The notes beneath the pieces are model-generated. The model was not told where the DNA came from. It saw only the letters and a program-made list of their open reading frames with translations, and ran no database searches. From contig JAECUM010001128.1 of NCBI GenBank assembly GCA_016617855.1, positions 62,001 to 126,000 on the forward strand: a DNA stretch of 64,000 nucleotides, read 5' to 3'. The stretch's first letter is position 1; the number at the start of each line of letters is the position of its first letter. The DNA comes from Megalonaias nervosa. Lineage: Eukaryota; Mollusca; Bivalvia; Unionida; Unionidae. Of this stretch, positions 38,301 to 53,300 are shown one piece after another. Both the position numbers and the translations under genes were made by a program.

Positions 38301-41300
38301 TTCTCCAAACATTTACTCAGTATCCACAGTGATGGTCCAAGAATCAGAAAGTTCTCCAATCATTTACTCTGTATTAGGCATGAATGGGTAGGGAAATTCT
38401 GCTGGGTACCTGGTTGGGTCAGTGTTTACTGGGTAGTGCAAAACCTGGATGGGTAGAAAAATATTGCTGGGTCTGGGTACCCAGCAGGGAACTACCTGGC
38501 CAGGTTGGGTGTAACAGCCAATTCTTTCCCACCTGCTTAAAGAAACTAATTGGTTGTTGTTAAGGGGGGAGGGAGGAGCGGAAAGAAAGAACTAGTGGTG
38601 GAACTAACTTATTGTAGGGGGCACAGGAGAAAGAAATAACTGGAGGTGGAAAGAATCAGCTAGCTAATTCCCTGGGGAAAGAATTGGCTAGCTGATTCTT
38701 TCCCCTCTATTTATTTCCCCCCCCCCCATTTACAATAAGTTAGTTCCTAATTTATTTCTTTCTGTCCCCCCCCCCCCCCAACTAATTAGTTTCTTTTCAT
38801 TACTGGACTCTTTGGTACTAAGCTTATTGCCCACATGTGAAATATACATGTAATGGGTCACTTAACAAATAAGGGGTGGGGTGGGACAGAATCAGCTAGC
38901 TGATTCTTTCCCCCTACAACCAAATAATTTTTCCTCGTTGATGGGCTCTTTGGTAATACACTTAAGGCCTACAAGTGAAATATCATACATATACTGGGTC
39001 ACTTAACAAATGGGGAGTGGGGGACAGAATCAGCTAGCTGATTCTTTCCCCACAACAACCAATTTGTATTTCGGGTATTTCAGGGTAGTACAATGCAAAA
39101 CCAAGCCTGGTCCAGGTGGCAGGGCCAGGTATCCATCCATCCCTACTCTGTACATATATTAATGGTCAAATATAAAGTTCACAATCAATTGCTTTGCTCA
39201 AAAATTGCTTACCAAAATGATGGCCCATGACTGAGAAAGTTCCCCAATCAACTGCTTTGTGTAGAAATTACTCTGCCAAATGATGGCCCAAGATATAGTC
39301 CTCTAATCATTTATTCTGTCCAAACAATGGCCCAAGATATAGTCCTCCAATCATTTATTCTGTCCAAACAATGGCCCAAGATAAAGAAAGTTCTCCAATC
39401 AATTACTTTGCTATGAATTTTGGACAGAAAGTCAACAAGATCTCTTAGCCCCACAAAAAACTGTCATTAAATACACAACAGCTTGTCAAAGCAATATCTA
39501 TTGGCTATATTTATAAGTGTGCATGCTGTCTGTATTTGCATGTATTACCTATGCAATACAGTTGTGTTAAAAAAATCTATGAATATTATCTGTGCATGGG
39601 TTACCTGATAGACACAACATATCTGTAGCTTGGAAGCAGTTTTTCAAGGTTGAGACAGCGAGTTATTTCCTCCAATATCAGCTTGGTGTCAGACGACATC
39701 TCAGAATTCATGTTTTGCCTGAATATCAAGCAAGAAAGGAGTTTAATAAATTTTCTCTTTGTGGGAGGATTTTGGGCCTCTGCTTCATGATCTGTCTAGA
39801 AGTTTAACATAAGTCTGTCTGTAAATTATATTACAGCTTTCATATTGTATAAAAAAATCTACCAAACTGTTTGAGTAATAAACATAACTAATTAAGAACA
39901 TGTCAATATCTAACTGCAATAAACATATCTAACTCAAGAATATGTCAATATCTAATCATAATAAACATATTTAACTCAATAACATGTCAATATCTAAACA
40001 CAATAAAAATTTCTAACTCAAGAACATGTCAATATCTAATCATAACAAACATAACTCAAGAACATGTCAATATCTAACCATAATAAACATATCTAACTTA
40101 AGAACAAGTCAATATCTAATCACAATGTATACAATCTTGTCTCATTGGAATTACAACTCTGGAAAAGTTAAAGGCTTGTGCATCAGAAACACTGTAGATT
40201 CCTTTCATAAGAAAGCCAATGTAACCCAACATAATTAAACATACAAGTTACAACAATATCTCATCAAACAATGATTTTTGCCATCTTGTGTATAGACAAA
40301 AAGTATGCATACTTGCGTATTTAAGTAAGAGAACATTTAATAAAACATGAGAGGGAAGTCCATACCCAGCCAAGGTTACTGTGGTCACAGCTGGTGTAAC
40401 TGTAGCTGCCAGTGCATCTACAAGAACAGCTCTGTAGTAATTATCTGAGTACTGGAATATACAAGAGCCATTCTGTAATAATTGTGTGAGTACTGAAATA
40501 TGCAAGAAGTTATGTAATAACATTCTCAGTACTGAAATACATATAAGCAGTTCTGTAGTAATTATCAGAGCACTGAAATATGTAAGAGTAGTTCTGTATT
40601 ATTTATGTGAGTACTGAAATGCATAAGTTGTGAGTAATTATTTGAATAGTGACATACATAAAATCAGTTCTACTGTAATTAAGTGTACTGAAATACATAA
40701 GGAGTTCTGTAGTAATTATCTGAGCACTGAAATAGATAAGAGCAGTTATGTTATGATTATGTGTGTATTGAAATACATAAGCTCTGTAGTAATTATCTGA
40801 GTACTGAAATAGATAAGGCAGTTATGTTATGATTATGTGTGTATTGAAATACATAAGCTCTGTAGTAATTATATGAGTACTGAAATAGATAAGAGCTGTT
40901 GTAATTATGTGTGCATTGAAATACATAAGCTCTGTAGTAATTATCTGGGTACTGAAATAGATAAGGCAGTTATGTTATGATTATGTGTGTATTGAAATAC
41001 ATAAGTTCTGTAGTAATTATCTGAGTACTGAAATAGATAAGGCAGTTATGTTATGATTATGTGTGTATTGAAATACATAAGCTCTGTAGTAATTATCTGA
41101 GTACTGAAATAGATAAGAGCTGTTGTAATTATGTGTGTATTGAAATACATAAGCTCTGCAGTAATTATCTGAGTACTGAAATAGATAAGAGCAGTTATGT
41201 TATGATTATGTGTGTATTGAAATAAATAAGCTCTGTAGTAATTATCTGAGTAGGGAAATACATAAGAGTTCTGTAGTAATTATCTGAGTACTGAAACAGA

Positions 41301-44300
41301 TAAGAGCTGTTGTAATTATATGTGTATTGAAATACATAAGCTCTGTAGTAATTATCTGAGTACTGAAATAGATAAGGCAGTTATGTTGTAATTATGTGTG
41401 TATTGAAATACATAAGCTCTGTAGTAATTATCTGAGTAGGGAAATACATAAGAGCAGTTCTGTTATGTGTAATTCATCTCAAGAGAAACAGAAATGGTGA
41501 AGTGTATGTACTTAAAGCAGAAATGATATTTCTTTTCCTTTTTGGGAAGATCTACATGTCGAAAGTCTAGATGTTTTAAAGCTAGATGTTCCTTTGCCTA
41601 CATCAAAACCAACTGTCACTGGCTAATGTTAAAGACAGACCTCCAAACCAACAAGAGTTTCTTGACAATTTTAAAGAGATTTTGTCAAAAGTTTTGATCA
41701 GTCTTGGAAATTTACATTTCTGTGATTTCAAAAAACATTTTCTTCATGGAAAGTCAACACTATTATTTAAAAATTCAATTATTTTGAGACTTTTTAAACC
41801 TATGTAACTAACTGTTGGACCCAACCCATGTTATCAATTGATCTTCAACATTTTAAAACCATATTCTAAGTAAAAGTCATGAAAACAATTTATCAGTCAG
41901 AACTATTCAGAAAGGACTAAAATAACCCGTTGCTTATATGTTGTACAAGAGAAATTGTCCAAGGTCTAATCAATAAACATAAGACTGAAAACCAGGCCAT
42001 TAAACAAGAGACCCAAGTGGACCTGATGCTGCTCACTTGGCTTACATAACTAAACAAGTGACCATTTCACTAAGAAGGTTTATGTAGTAATGTAAGAACA
42101 TATCCTATGTCAACTATCTCTAAACTGTATATCATGCTGATTGTATCTGATTTTATTATATCATGATAAAATTTCTTTTAAAGATGAAGACATAATTAAT
42201 ATACAGTCTCTTGCTCATAATATATGTCATCCAAGATGCTGATATATCAAAAGTACGGCTTCAAGAGTGGTAAGAAGTCCAATCAGATGCAAGAGAATTT
42301 CATTAATATGCGCAGATCCTATTCATTACTGAAGCAGTCCAAGATCTAGATGACAGAAACATATATTCCAAAACTTGATAGAACTGGATCCCAAATAAAG
42401 CTTTTCAGTGTGGTAACAATTTAAGCCAATCAGATGCAAGATTGCATCATAAATATGCAAGGATCTTGCTCATTATCAAACCCATCCAAGATCTTCTTGA
42501 TGTAAGCCATTAAGTTTGATCAAAATGGAATCAGAACTATGACTTCCAGAGTAGTAACAAGCTCAATCAATCAGATGAAAGATCAATTCATTAATATGCA
42601 TGCATCTCATTCATTACTGACCTTGTACAGATCTTGATGATACAAGCATATATTCTAATTTCGATCAAAACTGGATCAGAAATATAGCCTCCAGAGGCTC
42701 AGCCAATCAGATGCAAGATCTCATTAATATGAAAGAATCTAACTCATTATTGAACCCATCCAAACTCCTGATAATAAAAGCTTATATTTCAAGTTTAATC
42801 AAAATGGATAAGAAATATGCCCTCCAGAGAAAGTTCAACCAATCAGCTGTAAGGTCACATAATTAGTATGTGTGGATCTGGATCATCATTGAACTCGTCT
42901 GAGACCTTAATGATATAAGTAATTATTCCAAGTCTGGTCAAAATCAGATCAGAAATATAGCTCCCAGAGTGGTTACTAGCTCAGCCAATCAGATACAAGA
43001 TTATCTCATCAATATGCATGAATGTCACTCATTATCGAATCCATCCAAGATCTTGATCATATAACTCTATATTACCAACTTTATAAAAACTGGATCAGAC
43101 ATATGGCTACCAGAGAGGTATCAATCTCAGCCAATCGGATGCAGGATCGTCAAATTAGTAAGCATGGATCTCAATGATTATTAAATTCAAGAGAGATCTT
43201 AATGATAAAAACATATATTCAAAGTCTAATCTTAACTGAATCAAAAATATGGTCTCCAGTGTGGTTAGTTAATCAGGTGCAAGATCACACCAGTAATATG
43301 CTTGGATCTAGCTTATTAATTATCATTAGTTAACTTGTTGAATATTCTGAAGCTATAAATCCATATTCCAAATTTGATTAAAATCAGATCAGAAATATGG
43401 ACTCCAGAGTGGTGACAAGTAATTGTTGATGAACACACACACACTAGCAACAGACGATGCATGACTGATGTTGGGGCCATACCATAAGCTCACTTGACCT
43501 TTCAGCCAGGTGAGCTAACAAAATTTATGACAAAGACGACTTTCTTGCAAAACTGTTAAGTATCAATTAGGAAAACATTTTATGTACTTTAAATGTGAAT
43601 AAAGTGGGACTTCTTATAAAGAGTGTTCCAGACATTGAGACAGCAATAACTGGTCCCTTTTAAAGATTAGAGGTTAAAACAAAGGAAAGAACCTTGCATA
43701 TCTACTGAAATTGTAGGAAATAGACAAAGGGACCATTTATTTTATGGAATAGAAATTACTGTAAAATAACAAGAGGGACATTCTGTCAGTGAAATCTGAA
43801 TACTTATCAATCAAATTATAAGAAAAAAAAATGTGGCAACATTGAAATATTATTGGTTATAATTTCCAAACCAAATGGGTCAACTATTTAGTTCTGAATA
43901 TTACTTATTCATCCTGGACCATGACTTTTGTGATGTAATACAATTTTTTTAACAAATGCCCTGCTTCGACTGCATTAATAAAGTTTTGTCCAAAAATAAT
44001 TGAAAATGTTACTGTTAATAACCCTCTTGCACATTATTACCTTATGAATAATTATACAACTAGATTAGACAAGATCAACTTAATCCATCAGGAGTCAATA
44101 AGGAAACAAGAGACAGACAAACAGATGGTTCAATGCAAAGAATGACCATATGGACATCTTCCCAAAGCTTTTAAGAAGGACAGAGATAATTAGAATCTAT
44201 CTGGTCAAAACAGTGACTTCAAGCTGGGAAAACAATAAACAGACATAACGTCTTTTTTTGCAAGTGAAGGTGAAATATGACCATGCTTAATTCACTGATA

Positions 44301-47300
44301 CATCTATGTGTGTGACTTACTTTATTCCTGCTGTTATCATTGTACTTAAAAAGATCAAGGAGAAATCTGACAACCTCTGGAGGACAGATATTGTGTACAT
44401 TTCTCAGCTGAGCCATAGCTACAGGAATGGTCTGAAAAAGATATTTCAGAATTTCAAATAAGAAATAAAGTGAATGAATTCAAATAAGAAATGGACATTA
44501 TATTGGAAGCATAAATTCTGTTTTTTGGCCAAATTAACAAATTGTCTGTATATTGCTTAAAGTCCTCAAAAATTAGTTGACAACCTGTTATGCAGAAAGC
44601 ATGAAAAAAGAAAAAGTGACAGACTAACCTTGAGAAGGTAACAGTGCTGGAAGTTGCTGGAGTTGTTCTGTCCAATAATGGGGAGACAGAACTGAGTGAC
44701 AGACTAACCTTGAGACAGTAGCAGTGCTGAAATTGTTGAAGTTGTTAACAGATGATGGTGAGACAGATCATAATGACAGACTAACCTTCAGAAGGTCATA
44801 GTGCTGATGTTGAAGAAGTTCTTCTGTCAGATGATGATGAGACAGAACTGAATTACAGACTAACCTTGAGATGGTAGCATTGTTTGAGGTTGATGAAATT
44901 GTCCTGTCAGATGATGGTATGAGAGAAATGACTGACAGACTAACCAAAAGAAAGTATTAGTACTTGAAGGTGTTGAAGTTGTTCTGTCAGATGATGGTGA
45001 GACAGAAATGCATGACAGACTAACCTAACCTTAAGATGCTGAAAATTGTTCTGTCAGGTGATTATTCTGGTAGTGTTGGATGTTGTTCTGCCAGATGATG
45101 GTGTGACAGAAATAAGCGACATACTAACCTAGAAAAGGTAGCATTGCTAGAAGTTGTTCTGTTTGATGATGGTGAGACAGAACTAAGTGACAGGTAGCAT
45201 GTGCTGGATGCTGTACTACTAGATAATGGTGAGACAGAAATGAGTGAGAGACTAACCTTGAGAAGTTAGTAGTACTGAATTTGTTGTTCTGTCAGATGAT
45301 GGTGAGACAAACTAATCCTAAGAAGGTAGTAGTGCTGCATGTAGTTCATTAGATGATGGAGTGACAGAACTGAGGGACAGACTAACCTTGAGAAGATAGA
45401 TGTACAGGAAATTGTTTTGTCATATGATGGTGAGACAGCACTGACTGACAGATTAACTTTAAAGTAGTAGTGCTGGAAATTGTTCTGTTGGATGATGGTG
45501 AGACAGAATTGAGTGAGAGACTAACCTTGAGAAGGTGGTAGTGCTGGAAGTTGTTGAAGTTGTTCTGTCGGATGATGCTGGGACAGGAGTGAGACCCAAA
45601 CATCTTCCTGAAGATTGTCATCATGGCTGGGGGACCTGCCCACTGGGACTCCATTGCATTGGCCACCTGTAAAAGTCCATAAATTATTCTGCAGATAAAG
45701 ACATAAATCTGTAATTTCATGTTAGTACACTGCACAGCAAAGTAAATTACTTATATACACCTGTGAACCTGGATGTCCTTTCAATAATTTCCATTCATGT
45801 AATGGACATGCCTGAACAAGAATGCTGCAGTAGCATAATCCAGTAGATAAATACACCCAAGTTTTCAAGGCTGAATATAAAATAGTGTCATAGAAACAGA
45901 ATTAAATGTAACACAAATGACATTTATTTGCCAACCACATGATTAAATAGTCCTCTTTCCAGATGACTTAAATTTGTGTGCAGAAACCACATTTCTTCTT
46001 TCTGACACAGTGATCTTGACCTGTGACTTTTGAAGCCACACTCAACAAGTTTCTTCTTTGCCCCAAGAGTATGAAAACCGTTTTTCTTCTTTCTGTCAGT
46101 GACCTTGATATTTAACCTTTTGGCCTAAAAATCAATAGGCTTCTTCGTTATCCAAAGTGCAAGCCATTCACAGTTTGTTTCTGGTATGTAATGCAGAATG
46201 AATTTTATTGTGCATAAACCATTTTTATTCAGTCAGCCCCAGTGACCTTGACCTATTAACCCCAGAATCAACAAAATTCTTCCCTACCCCAAGTGAAAGC
46301 TATCCACAAGGTTTAGTAACTGTAGATGATGAGGAACTCAAGTTATTGTGTGGAAACCATTTTTTTGTCTTTCAGCCAAAGGGACCTTGACCTTAGACTT
46401 TCAAGCTGAAAACTATTGGGTTCTTCCTTGTCCCTGAGTGCAACACATTATGGCAAGCATGTAAAAAATTTTAGCAAACTCAGTGGAGCGTGACATTAGG
46501 TAACTGTGACTTACTTGCATGTGGCATGTAGTTTCATGACTGCACATGCAATAGTGTCTGAGAAACAGAGCTAATGCAAAAACCTAGTTAAATCAATGGA
46601 GTATGAAAAAACTTTTGTCTGTATTGAATAATATCATCCTAGATGAATACACTCATAAAGTCTAATAACTGTATATTCAACTAGGGGTTAATATTACCAG
46701 CACATTTTGTATTGCAATTTGTATTAATACGTATTGATCACTGAAAGTATTTATGATTCTAACATTAATTTTGCTTATTTCTTACTGTAATAATGAGCAA
46801 TGTAATAAAATCTGAACAAAAAAATAAAATCATGCTGCTTTTATTTCACCAAAATACCCACTAAATATAAGAGTTAAATAAATGATTTAGCAAACAATAA
46901 ACACATCAACATGAGTGAAAACTTCCACCAGCAGGAAATAAACAATCGCAGAAGAGTTGTAGCATTACTGTATCTGATCAGAAAGGTCTTTTGGTCAAGA
47001 AACTAAAATGATTAAAAGGTTCATTTACTGAAGTACAATCACGACGAAGAACAAAAATATGTAAAAATACATGTAATCATAAATTTTCATGTTGACAAAT
47101 GTCTTCCTTTAATCTGAAAAATGAATGGATAATATAGTAAATTTTTATCAATGATTCCAAACCTTTACTGGTTTCAACCCGATAGACTAACAGCTGTCGG
47201 TTGTTAATGCAACTTTAGACGCAAGGGGCAAGCATGATTTTATGTCCTCTGACTTCTAAATACATATCTGGGAAATAATTGTTTAGATGCTACAACATAT

Positions 47301-50300
47301 CATGGATGAAGCACCGATGCCTTGTAAGAATCCCTTTTTTGACACAGCTTTGTATGGATGTAAGTCATGAATGACGAAACTGGAAAGTCAAACGTGATAG
47401 CTGTGGCACTTTGTGATGAAGATTTGTATTCAGTTTATGTAATTAGCTTGCTCGCAACTGTTGGTTGTTGACCTGAAATGTTCGGCATGTCTTTACTGAA
47501 GCCTTTGGCTGTTGTACCAGGGATTTGTCTCATGTTGTTGCACAGTAATGGTGGGCTGCAAATGAGTTGAGAGGTTTGTTGTTCCATCTGCATGTTTGAT
47601 TTTGGTTTTGCACATATTAAACAGAGTGACCATTTTGTCAAGAGTATTGGTGCCCAACTCTCTTTTTAACTAAAAATTATTCCAAACAGAACTATCTGCT
47701 TTTGCTCATACTCAGACGCTGTCATGTTGATTACAATGCTACACCTAATGAAAAACAGTGGTCTGCTCAAAGTTAGTTTTGGACAGTCTAGTGTATCTAA
47801 AGAAAAAAAAAATCTGATATACCAGTATTTCTATACTAGTATTGTGATATCAGGCATTTTGTTACACCATATCAGGCATTTTGTATTACAATTTACTGGT
47901 ATATCAGTATGTTGTTACATCCTTATATACAATAGGATAAGTGAAACTGAACTAAATGCAAAATTTAAAATTTAATGTAATCATTGGAGCATGGAACTAA
48001 ATTTTGGAGTAGAATATATTTCCTTAATAATACTTATCATACTGTGTTATGTTAAATATATATCCACTGCCTCACAAATCCAGAAGTCCCAAGTAAAAAC
48101 TCTATTCATCACAACTTTTGGCTTATTTTAACGATATAAGTCGTAAAAGTTTGTCTGATTGCTAAATGTCAGTTATCCATGGAAGAGATGCACATGTTGT
48201 TACAGGGACATAATTGGAAAGAGAAGGGACTTACATCCCTTTGTCCCAGAATTGGCCGTCTTCAGTCTCCTAATATATGTGAAGCAGCTTTGAGATTTGC
48301 GTGATATACAGCTTGGGTTAGCATGTGTTGAAATAAAATAAAAAAAACAAATTTCTGGCTCAATAATCTGTCCCTTTTCTGTTGATGGATGCAGTTTTGA
48401 GAAAGTAAATTTTCTAAGTAAATTATGTTTCTCGAAAATCCTTACCTGATCACATTAACATTAGGGATATAAACTTACTACCTTTTGAGTCTAACCTTCC
48501 AAATGGATGAAAAATGTCTTTTCTGCCTGTATCATACAAATGGGAATAACCTTTGCCCATTGCCTTTCCTCGATACCACCAGGTGTCACTAGTTTTAAGC
48601 TGAGCGATGTATCAACAAATATGCTCCCATGGTGTGGAGATGGGACAGTGTTAAAGTAATGTGATTGGTAAATATTATCAGATGAACAAAATTAATATAG
48701 GAAATTTACTTTATTTTTCAAATATGTTCCCTGATCACATTAACATTAGAAGAATAGGTAATAGAAAGAGAATGCTGAGCATCTTTCCTATACCCTGAGG
48801 GAAGATGGTTGGATTCTCTATATGAAAGATAACTCACTTTTCTAATTTGGACACAGCACTACTGACAGTCACATAACTTGTAACAATTATAACTGGTTAA
48901 GCTGAGAGTTTCTGAACTGTTCCAACCAACAAAAATTGTGGGTGAGTTAAGTGAAAGAGGATGGAATGCCCATAATGTAGGCTGTGCTGACATTAGCAAG
49001 GTATGGTGGATAGGTGGACTCACCAGATTCAATTCTTTTCTATGGAAAGCTAGATCCCAGAGACAGAAACTCAAGAAGGTTGACTGTGCTTGACAGCCAA
49101 CAGCTTCTATTGTCTTGTATCATAATATTGCATATGAAAGTGAGGCTTGCAGAAATTGCTCTAATTTTCAGGGGCTGAAATCTTCATGAGGCAACTCTGA
49201 TCTCCTTAGGCTTTCTCAAAGCAAACTGAACATGTGACACACTTCAGCCAAGATGCCAAGGCTTGAAGGGTAATGTCTTCCTTCACAATCTTGACTGGGA
49301 GAAGGAGTCTTTGTCTGCTTCAGATAATGTTTGAGAGCATGGACAGGAACCTGCAAGGATGCTTATCTTGACTTATCTATTAAAGAGAGGGAGTGTATGA
49401 TGACTCTATAACCACAGGTAGCCTATTCTTGGCAACAAAGCCTGGTTGCACCATGAGGACCATAGAACCATCTCATCTGAATTGAAGAAAGTTTGGGTCA
49501 GCTGAAAGTACATGTATCTCACTCACCCTACATGATGATGCTAAAACTATCAGAAAACAAGTTTTGTACGATAGTAGCTTCGTCTGGGTCCTGGGTGGCT
49601 TAATGCCTGAATTTGTCTAAATTGAACCATGTCAGGACTCATGAGAGATTCCATTTTGGAAACAGGATGAGGCACTTTGGTCTAATGAAGTTGAAATTAG
49701 CTAGATGGTCTGACAGATCTTTATCATTAGTGATATCTTGTCTGCCATGATGCTCAAACATGTCAGTTATTATGACCTGTAGCCTTTAATGGCAATCGTG
49801 GCCAACGTTTTCTTGTCATAAAGCCTGAGAAAAATTCAGCCAGTTATGGGATTGAGGTAGATGTGTTGCTAGATCGATTAGATCGCTGACCCAGGACTTA
49901 TCCCATCTGAGAGGGGTGATCACAATCAGTTTACAATTTTGACCCCTTAACATCTGAATTGGTCTTTCTCTATTTTTCACTGATTTGCATAGTACAGTAG
50001 ACCACATATCATTGGACCATGTCTATCAAATGTTGCATGTCTCTGAGGGGGTGCACTTAGTGCAAATGAGACATGAGTCATAGCTGTCCTGGTGAGCTTT
50101 AAATTTCTTGCATCTGGAACATTTAGTTGTCATTCTTAGATTTCTGAAATGACAAGAGCAATGATAACATTAATAAACTAAGCATAAATATGTCTTAATA
50201 TGTCACCAAGACAACACCTGTCACCAACCGAGAGAACACCTACAGAACAAGACTAATGTGAAGCAAAAAGTAGCTATGATATAGACAGAAAGATGGGATT

Positions 50301-53300
50301 ATTTGGTCTTTTTAGTTGGGCTGAATTCAGGTTGGGTTATTACTTCGAGCAGAGAACTCGTGACATCATGGATAGCAATGTCACAGCAGAAATAACATCC
50401 ATTCCCTCTTTGCAAGTGAGATCCCCCTTTTCCGATTCATTGAGTTTCTTTCAGTTACCTCTTTGAAGCCCTGATGGCGTCTTATAAATTCCTCTGTGAT
50501 GAAAGTTCAAAAAAAGACAGAGATGTCATGAGAATGGAATGATTGCTAACAGGCGATCAAAGCTGGAGCCATAATGAGAAATCAAACCATCATTATAGTG
50601 GAACTGACAATAGTCTCTGTTGACCAACAAGACCTGTATCTTCACTGAGTCTGCCACAGCTAAGGTGATGAGGAAGCAGATCTTCCATGAGATTTCAGTC
50701 GTGCAGACTTTGGAACATTGCCTTAATAAACCATGCCAGAACTCACACCAAAAATTCAAAAAATGGGCAGAAAGGTCTTTGTTCTGGCCTACATCTTTCC
50801 CTCCATGTTTACTAAAATATATTTGAGATCATGAAACAGTAGTCCTTGACTGTGTGAATAGCATCAGAGAAAATTAGCAATAGAGCCTGAAAACAGTAAG
50901 TATACCAAATCAGCATTCTGTTTGCTTTTCATTTGCATTCTGTTTGCATTTCATTTACATTTTGCATGCATACCATTTGCATTCTTTTTGCTTTTCATTT
51001 GAATTCTGTTGGCTTTTTATTTGCATTCTGATTGCATTTAATCTGCATTCTGTTTGCATTCCATCAATCATCTCATCATTTTTCATTTATGAGCTCAGAA
51101 ATGTAATTGGATTCTGTGTTTATCATTTCCATACATTGTTTCCTTTCAATTTTCCTCATTGGAACAAAATATAAATGCATTTAACAAAGTCAGACTTTCT
51201 AATTTTGACAGTGTTAATGAGAGATAACTAAAGCTTTCATAACTTGCTTTAAAAGTGTGCCATAATGAAATAGTAAATATTTAAAATGCCAAAGACAGCA
51301 GTTAAATAAGTGCAAAAAATATAGTTGTATTACCTGTTAGCAAACATTTTTATTTCATTCTATTGCGACAAAGAATGCAGACACAACCATTGGTGATGTC
51401 ATCACATCAATGGCAATTGTTTTTATGTCTGCCTTGGCAAAACAAAGGGGTGAAAAGCTGTCTGTCATAATAAAGAATTTGATCCTTGATTATCATGAAA
51501 ATGGTTTAAACCATGGAAATTCAGCAGAAGATTGAAAAAATTCAAATCATTAATTGAAATTCACATTTCGTTCCATTTCTGTTTATCATTCATCATTCTG
51601 TGCTCTGCATTTTCATTTGCAATTTCTTTTTTTTCATCCATCATTTCATCTGCATTCTGTTTGTTTCATTTTGCATTCCATTTCTGTTTCAATGGTAAAA
51701 TTACCCATTTCAGAATCTGTAGTAATGACTTCCAAAATGCTGGGCCACCTTGCTTGAGTGATTCTGCCAAGGGCTTATTTGATAATAAGCCAGGCATGAA
51801 CGTTCAACGTCTCTGGCTTCATATGGAACCCTGCATTTGTTATTGAGAATGTAGGGCTGTTCTGAGAATCTCCACCCTAGATTGTGGAGGTTGCTAATTC
51901 ATGATCTTTCTAGCTTGATGCAAGTAATCATGACTAGTTGGCACTCTGATTCCTTTACTTTTGCAAGACTTTGGGAATCTGCAGGGTAAGGAGACCGGTG
52001 ATTTTTTATGAGACCATCCTAATCTGCGAAAGGGGCATTGGCTATCTTGGTTTCTGGACCTGTAGCTGGTGAAACAATGGCTGGGAAGTTGGAGTTCCAC
52101 TTTGTTGTAATAAGGTCCACAAAGGGCAACCCCAGCAAGTGTACAGATTTGCCTGTAGATGATGGGGTGAAAGAATCGTATAGTGTGGATTAACTGATTC
52201 CATTGGGAAGATAAGTTTGCTAGGCAATTGACCATGCCTGCAATGTGATAGACATGACAACCAATTTGTTGAAAAGGGATCTATCTGAGAAAATCCCAAA
52301 CAGGAAAGCAGAGATCTAAGGACTGGATTCTGCCTGGCTTCTGAAATAATAGATGATAGTCAAGCTGACTGGGAGAATACATGTGTCCTTTCCAGATAAC
52401 ATCTGCTGTAATCAAAAGGCATTCACAATTGCTTTCATCTCCGTGAAGTTTTTATGATGAGAGTGCTACAAATATCCCACCCACATGGAAGGGAAGCAGG
52501 AGATGGGCACAGCAGCAAGTCAAACTATTATCTGTGGAGACTGCAAAATCCAGCAGCTTCAGCAAAATACCTGTTGTGAACAAGGCAGGCTATCCCATCT
52601 GCCAAGATGGTATCTCATATAATCTAAAATTTTGATCACAGAGTCTAATAGGCAAAGTTTGAGTCACCACCCGGGTAGGACGATGATCTATGTGGGTCTT
52701 ATAAGCCAGTAGTGCAGGGTAAGAGGGCGTATGGCTGCACTGAGAAGACCCAAGAACTTAAGATATGTAGGGGGGTAACTACTGGCATGATCTCCAACAG
52801 ACATTCTAGGGGAAAACAACTGAAAAACCAAAGGGGATTTTAGACCGCATGCCCAGATGAATTAATAGTTCAGACTAAATGGAACAGGATTTGTCCTTCT
52901 TGATAAGGAATCCAAAATGAAGCAAGAGTGAAACAAAGGAGTTCATGCTTTGACAAAAATTGATGCCCACCATATGATGCTGACCTGTAACATCTCCCTC
53001 CCAAATGGTGTTGGGCATAGACTTTCGGTTTTCTATGCTGAATGTGTGTGAAGGGTGAAGATATTGCCCCTTCTAGGTATCAGAGAAAAGGCAACACAGG
53101 CATAGTGTTGTTTTCTGTGGGAATGTTGCCATGAAAAGAAGCTGGATCAAAGCTGGACATTCTCTCTCATAATATGTCCCCCTTTGATTGCCTGCTTTCT
53201 GGCAGGTTTGGTGGCTATGTGCACTGATGGGAATGCGTCTCTTCTTTAGTAGAGTTTAATGGAAGCAGCTATGGAATTAGAGAGTGCTGAGATGCCATAC

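Noticed and set aside
37796..39420. Fourth splice-border array next to TAF2 e7
   Set aside because: The 51-bp unit was compared by eye with the e7 and e8 borders and no similarity was found, so it is listed as an ordinary minisatellite.
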